Below, piece by piece: positions 60,400-64,000 of a stretch of DNA of 64,000 nucleotides. The notes beneath the pieces are model-generated. The model saw nothing but the letters and a program-made list of their open reading frames with translations. It was not told the origin of the DNA and searched no databases. Within the stretch, counting starts at the first letter, position 1, and every line of letters starts with the position of its first letter. A program made the translations under genes and the position numbers. This DNA is from Cyrtodaria siliqua. Taxonomy: Eukaryota; Mollusca; Bivalvia; Adapedonta; Hiatellidae. Location of the stretch: NCBI GenBank assembly GCA_037043455.1, contig JAWPHD010004478.1, positions 1-64,000 on the forward strand, given 5' to 3'.

Positions 60400-60720
60400 T
60401 TTACGAGGCCGAAATGGTTGAATACGAGCCAGTTGAATGCATGGCCGAAATGGCCGATCAATGCATACCGTAACAGTTGAATGCATTGCCGAAATGGCTG
60501 TTCCGAAATGGAACTATGCATACGGTTAAAGTTCAATGCATGGCCAAAATGGCCTAAATCAATGCAGGAACTTTTGAAAGTTGGAAATCAAATGACGCGG
60601 AAATCTATAAATAGTTTGAAATGTACTATAGAGAACAGGGGGAAACCCCTGAGAAGCTTGCTCCCTGTTTACGGACATGGTATTTTATCGCTACTGTATC
60701 TCTGAATGGCCGAAATGGTA
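60400..60720. repeat. Interspersed GGCCGAAATGGCC palindromic motifs
   Basis: ATGGCCGAAATGGCCGATCA, TGCCGAAATGGCTG, ATGGCCAAAATGGCC and TGGCCGAAATGG recur together with TTGAATGCAT and CAATGCATA. The block looks like decayed copies of one short unit in both orientations. Confidence 0.55.
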
Positions 60721-60774
60721 TGACAAATCATTAAAAGCGCGGAAACAACTGATTAATCATCAAGGACATGTCAG

Positions 60775-61113
60775 GCGCATAGCTGGGCTTACGCACCTAT
60801 GCACGTGCATACGCGTGCGTACAATTATTTGTCAATGTCCGAAAAAATAATAGAAAAAATGTGAAAAACGCAATAAAAATGGAGAGGGGGCAGTTGTATT
60901 GAAGTTCCATATGCCGTACCTGATTTAATTTTGTCTTCTGATTTCAATGTGTATTAAAATAGCAGTCAAAATAAGCTTAAAATTGCTATGAAATATACGC
61001 CAAAACTCACCTATGCTCATCTGGCAAAAAAAAAAATTCCCGGGGGAGCATGCCCGGACCCCACTAGCAGAGGTGCGTAACTCAAATTTGGACCCAGCTA
61101 CACACCTGCATGT
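60775..61113. mobile_element. Candidate small inverted-repeat element
   Basis: The left end GCATAGCTGGGCTTACGCAC and the inverted right end GTGTAGCTGGGTCC...GAGTTACGCACCTCTGC share TAGCTGGG and TTACGCACCT. The right end includes CCCGGGGGAGCATGCCCGGA. A target duplication is not clear and there is no ORF. Confidence 0.4.
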
Positions 61114-61822
61114 TCTCGTCTAGGCTTATTTTTTGAGAATTCGGGAAATGAATGCGAATGCATCGGCTTGCTATACTGTTCAAAATTTGCTAAGGATCAC
61201 TTTTATTCTTACATATCATTTTATTAGAAATTAATTCACAATAACGATATTAATTTCATTGATACTTCAACAATTCCACAATCTGAATCAAGTCATGAGA
61301 TGACATGACCATACACTGCCCTAAATAATTTCATGTAAAATAGAACTAATGCCATTTATTTCAGCAAGAAATTTAGACAGCAAAAAAGTGATCCTTAGCA
61401 AGTTTTGAGTAGTATATTTCGGGACATCCGGATACTTAGGAATGAGGTAAGTTACTTGCTGAGTCCCGATTCAGTGTTAACATGTAATTTAAAGGTTTAG
61501 TTTTGATTATCAACTTTGTAGTTCATAATATATAACAAAAGACAGAAAATCAGGAAGATAAGTACGATTAATAGCAAAATCAACAGTAGGAAAATGATAG
61601 ATATATATTTGTATCACTAATATTTTGTAAACAACGAAACCGAAAGTAGAAATCGTAAATCGGAACGAACGGTGAGGTTTTGTTCCGAACGTTAGCAGTA
61701 TAAAGACAACTGCAGAGAAACATACAATGAACTTGTTCATAAGTTGATGAATTAATGAAGATGGATACGGAATAAGAAACATGATACACAAACAACGCAA
61801 AATCTGTTCAGGAAACCAGACT

Positions 61823-62005
61823 GATGAGTCGTCAAGCAACCCACGGTGAACAAACCCATAGTTTTATAGATGAGTCGTCAAGCAACCCACGTGAACAAAC
61901 CCATAGTTTTATAGATGAGTCGTCAAGCAACCCACGTGAACAAACCCATAGTTTTATAGATGAGTCGTCAAGCAACCCACGTGAACAAACCCATAGTTTT
62001 ATATG
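61823..62005. repeat. 45-bp tandem repeat, four copies
   Basis: Four nearly identical 45-bp copies: GATGAGTCGTCAAGCAACCC, ACGTGAACAAACCCATAGTT, TTATA. One frame is open on the plus strand (65 codons) because 45 is a multiple of three; there is no sign of a real gene. Confidence 0.95.
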
Positions 62006-62029
62006 TTCTTATACATACTAAGGTAAACA

Positions 62030-63935
62030 TGATAACTTTTTGAGTGTTCAGTCATGTAGACTTATAGTATAGATCGTGGGATAAATTTCACTCGGACATA
62101 TCATTTATGATTTTAAAATATGTCTGTATAGGACAGTCAGCTGCTTTGAAGCTTCATTAATTAGGCTAAAAGGTACGGATAAACAGTCGTACATGAAATC
62201 AAGTTACATACATGCGCATAATATATGCAAAGTTTAAAACATATACGTACTGTTAATGGCTTTAACATTTTATAGTAAACTTGATTGACCGTCAATGGTA
62301 AAGATTGAGTCCTACACATAAGTGAAGGTGTGGCACTAATTTAATTAGTCCGAGTCAGTCTGTGTTGATGTTTTCTTTATCAAAATATCAGGGAATTATC
62401 AAGAGAAATCTTCGTCCTTTTAGTCAGGTCTAAAAACAAAATTGTTTGGGCGATAATGGTATAATCAGAATAACGGCAATTCAGTAGAGATGATAGGTTA
62501 TTAAAAAGTCAAAAGAATGCATGGGTACATTATATAACTGATTGTGGAAAAACTACTGGAGAAAACAATATTATTATGCTGATAATTATTGTACTGATGG
62601 TTATTACGCTGATAAATTAAGTATAGTTATTAGAAGACATTTTTATTCAGCAGTAGATAAATAATGACCATTATATTTTAATAGCTAGAACTGCAGATAT
62701 ATTAAAAGTAATTGGTTTCTTATTCCGTAACCAATAATAATAGTCATCATAATAACATTATATATTAAAAGTAATAATGTTGCTCGGAGTTGGAGCGCTA
62801 TTGTTTTCTTGAGTTCCAATTTTTTTTAGAGATCTCAAGATCTCTCAGGTTGTAGGGAGAGGCATACTTTGTGAATGTTCAAGATCGGACTGAACTACTG
62901 TGTTGATCAGTGTTAATCAGTGAAATCAGTGATGAATACCCACAAACCTTAGTAATTAAAAGGTACCTCCCAGCTGTAATTATGAATGAATGTTGGGCAA
63001 TATTTTTAATGTAGATCTACTCTTATAAGTCTGATACAACAGTTGTATCAACGGATTAGTATTTGCTGCCTTGAAATGGAATGATAGGATAGATATCCCC
63101 TGCATAGAGGCAATGAACTTTTACTACATAATGGTACTTGCATACCCTCTCATACAGATATTACAGAGGCTGAAACAAACCCTTTTGGTACGCAGTATTC
63201 AGGGCGTTTTAGGCGGTATTCAGTACGCACGAGCCTGGTACGCAGTACTCGCACAACACACTATTTAGTATTTAGTACTCATAAAATGTTTTTTTAAAAC
63301 CAAATATGTACCAAAAAAATCATAAAATGTAAATAAAGGTCTAATTCTGATAATCAGGCCTTCATTCATCTAGCAGATCCCAGCTCTTAGGTGTTAAAGG
63401 TCATCATTCAAATTAGTTATTGCCCTTTGTAATTTTATACTTAGATTTTTTGTCCGGAGCTAATTAGTATTCAGTACTCGGTCTCTGAAATAAGGAGTAT
63501 TCAGTACTCGGTGGGGAGGAGGGGTTACATCCTCATTACAGGTACCGGTGTATACAATTATACATAATAAATAAATTTGTATATACAAAAGATGTATGAC
63601 AACAACACAATACACACAGTGAACTTTGACATTTATAAAAGTAAACGTTATGCAATAGTGTACATGTATATGGGAACTATGATGAGTAATGAAAACTGTT
63701 GTACTCAAACTGACTGTAAATAAATATATTTGAAACTGTTCTAACTTCGTTGTTAAAACAGAATGGGATGTATAATTAATGATATGACATCATACCATAC
63801 AGAGAGGAAGATGCTTTAAGCAAGTATTAATGGTTTCAGAAAAAGTTCAAATATTTTAATGCTGACATAGTAATTTGCATGTCACCATGTTTAACTGCAT
63901 CTAGCAAGATTTTCAAAGGATACACATGTATGTAT
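62030..63935. other. No gene recognised
   Basis: AT-rich sequence with short ORFs only. Small repeated motifs of CAGTATTCAGGGCG / GTATTCAGTACTCGGT type occur at 63198-63250 and 63465-63515 and could be remnants of a small element. I see no conserved coding text. Confidence 0.5.
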
Positions 63936-63941
63936 ACAGTG

Positions 63942-64000
63942 ACGTAGCTGCCTATAGGCACTGTAGGCACGTGCCTACACATTGTCCGCAGAAATAAAAC
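63942..64000. mobile_element. Probable transposon terminus cut by window edge
   Basis: CAGTGACGTAGCTGCCTATA, GGCACTGTAGGCACGTGCCT. A CAGTGACGTAGC-type start is common among animal DNA-element ends; the body lies beyond the window, so the assignment is tentative. Confidence 0.4.

Noticed and set aside
61510..61839. 109-codon minus-strand ORF with hydrophobic stretches
   Set aside because: It has no recognisable domain or splice context, an overlapping open frame of 71 codons runs on the same strand, and its start falls at the edge of the 45-bp repeat; chance ORF is most likely.
61819..61900. Hammerhead ribozyme, because CTGATGAGTCG occurs and tandem hammerheads exist in bivalves
   Set aside because: The GAAA box and matching stems are missing, and only the first copy has the leading C; the 45-bp repeats have GATGAGTCG without a catalytic core.

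Overview
The window is eukaryotic nuclear DNA, most likely from a bivalve mollusc. It is AT-rich and intron-bearing, with GT-AG splice sites. It is packed with minisatellites, small inverted-repeat transposons and the 'AAGAGGCCCAAGAGGGCC ... GGGCCATAACTC ... GATCAGTCGAGCTAA' dispersed repeats that I associate with bivalve genomes. The species call is inference.  One gene dominates: a sacsin (SACS)-like chaperone locus on the minus strand, running from about 48.5 kb (5' side) down to 5.56 kb (stop codon). I could reconstruct seven coding exons with matching phases: 48457-48336, 46256-46144, 37657-37510, 36339-34741, a giant exon 33690-20937, 7211-7095 and 5724-5560. Together they encode about 4,640 residues in the sacsin order: three SIRPT modules (each an HSP90-like ATPase plus a conserved FCFLPLP/VHVNG region), a J domain with HPD, and a C-terminal HEPN domain split over the last three exons. 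A ubiquitin-like N-terminus was not confidently found; a weak candidate upstream exon is at 59925-59858.  The reading frame is broken in at least six places: a 1-nt loss in exon 46256-46144 beside the ATPase N-box, a frameshift near 33515, an in-frame TAG at 30066-30068, a 1,079-bp terminal-inverted-repeat element at 28125-29203 with a 5-bp target duplication, a second in-frame TAG at 26498-26500, and a 1-nt slip in an A7 run at 22057-22063. Everything between the breaks is open and conserved, and all splice sites I can see are intact. The locus therefore looks like a recently inactivated sacsin paralog, or partly an error-containing assembly.  Layout by region: 0-4.2 kb 20-bp satellite; 5.3-7.2 kb last two exons and 3' UTR; 7.2-20.9 kb a 13.7-kb intron holding a 22-bp array, a 39-bp array, bivalve dispersed repeats, a G-rich minisatellite, a hAT-like element nested in an older repeat, and 42-bp and 38-bp arrays; 20.9-33.7 kb giant exon; 33.7-37.7 kb two short introns and two exons; 37.7-46.1 kb intron with a 49-bp array, dispersed repeats and a tRNA-derived fragment; 46.1-48.5 kb two 5' exons and a palindromic MITE; 49.7-57.2 kb a 23-bp satellite with kilobase-scale higher-order duplications; 58.5-59.8 kb a fold-back element built of about 20-bp quasi-palindromes; 60-64 kb sparse sequence with small repeats.  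The most unusual signal is that three different minisatellites in the last long intron (38, 42 and 39 bp units) all carry a copy of the 3' end of the giant exon plus its 5' splice site, so they appear to have been seeded from that splice junction.
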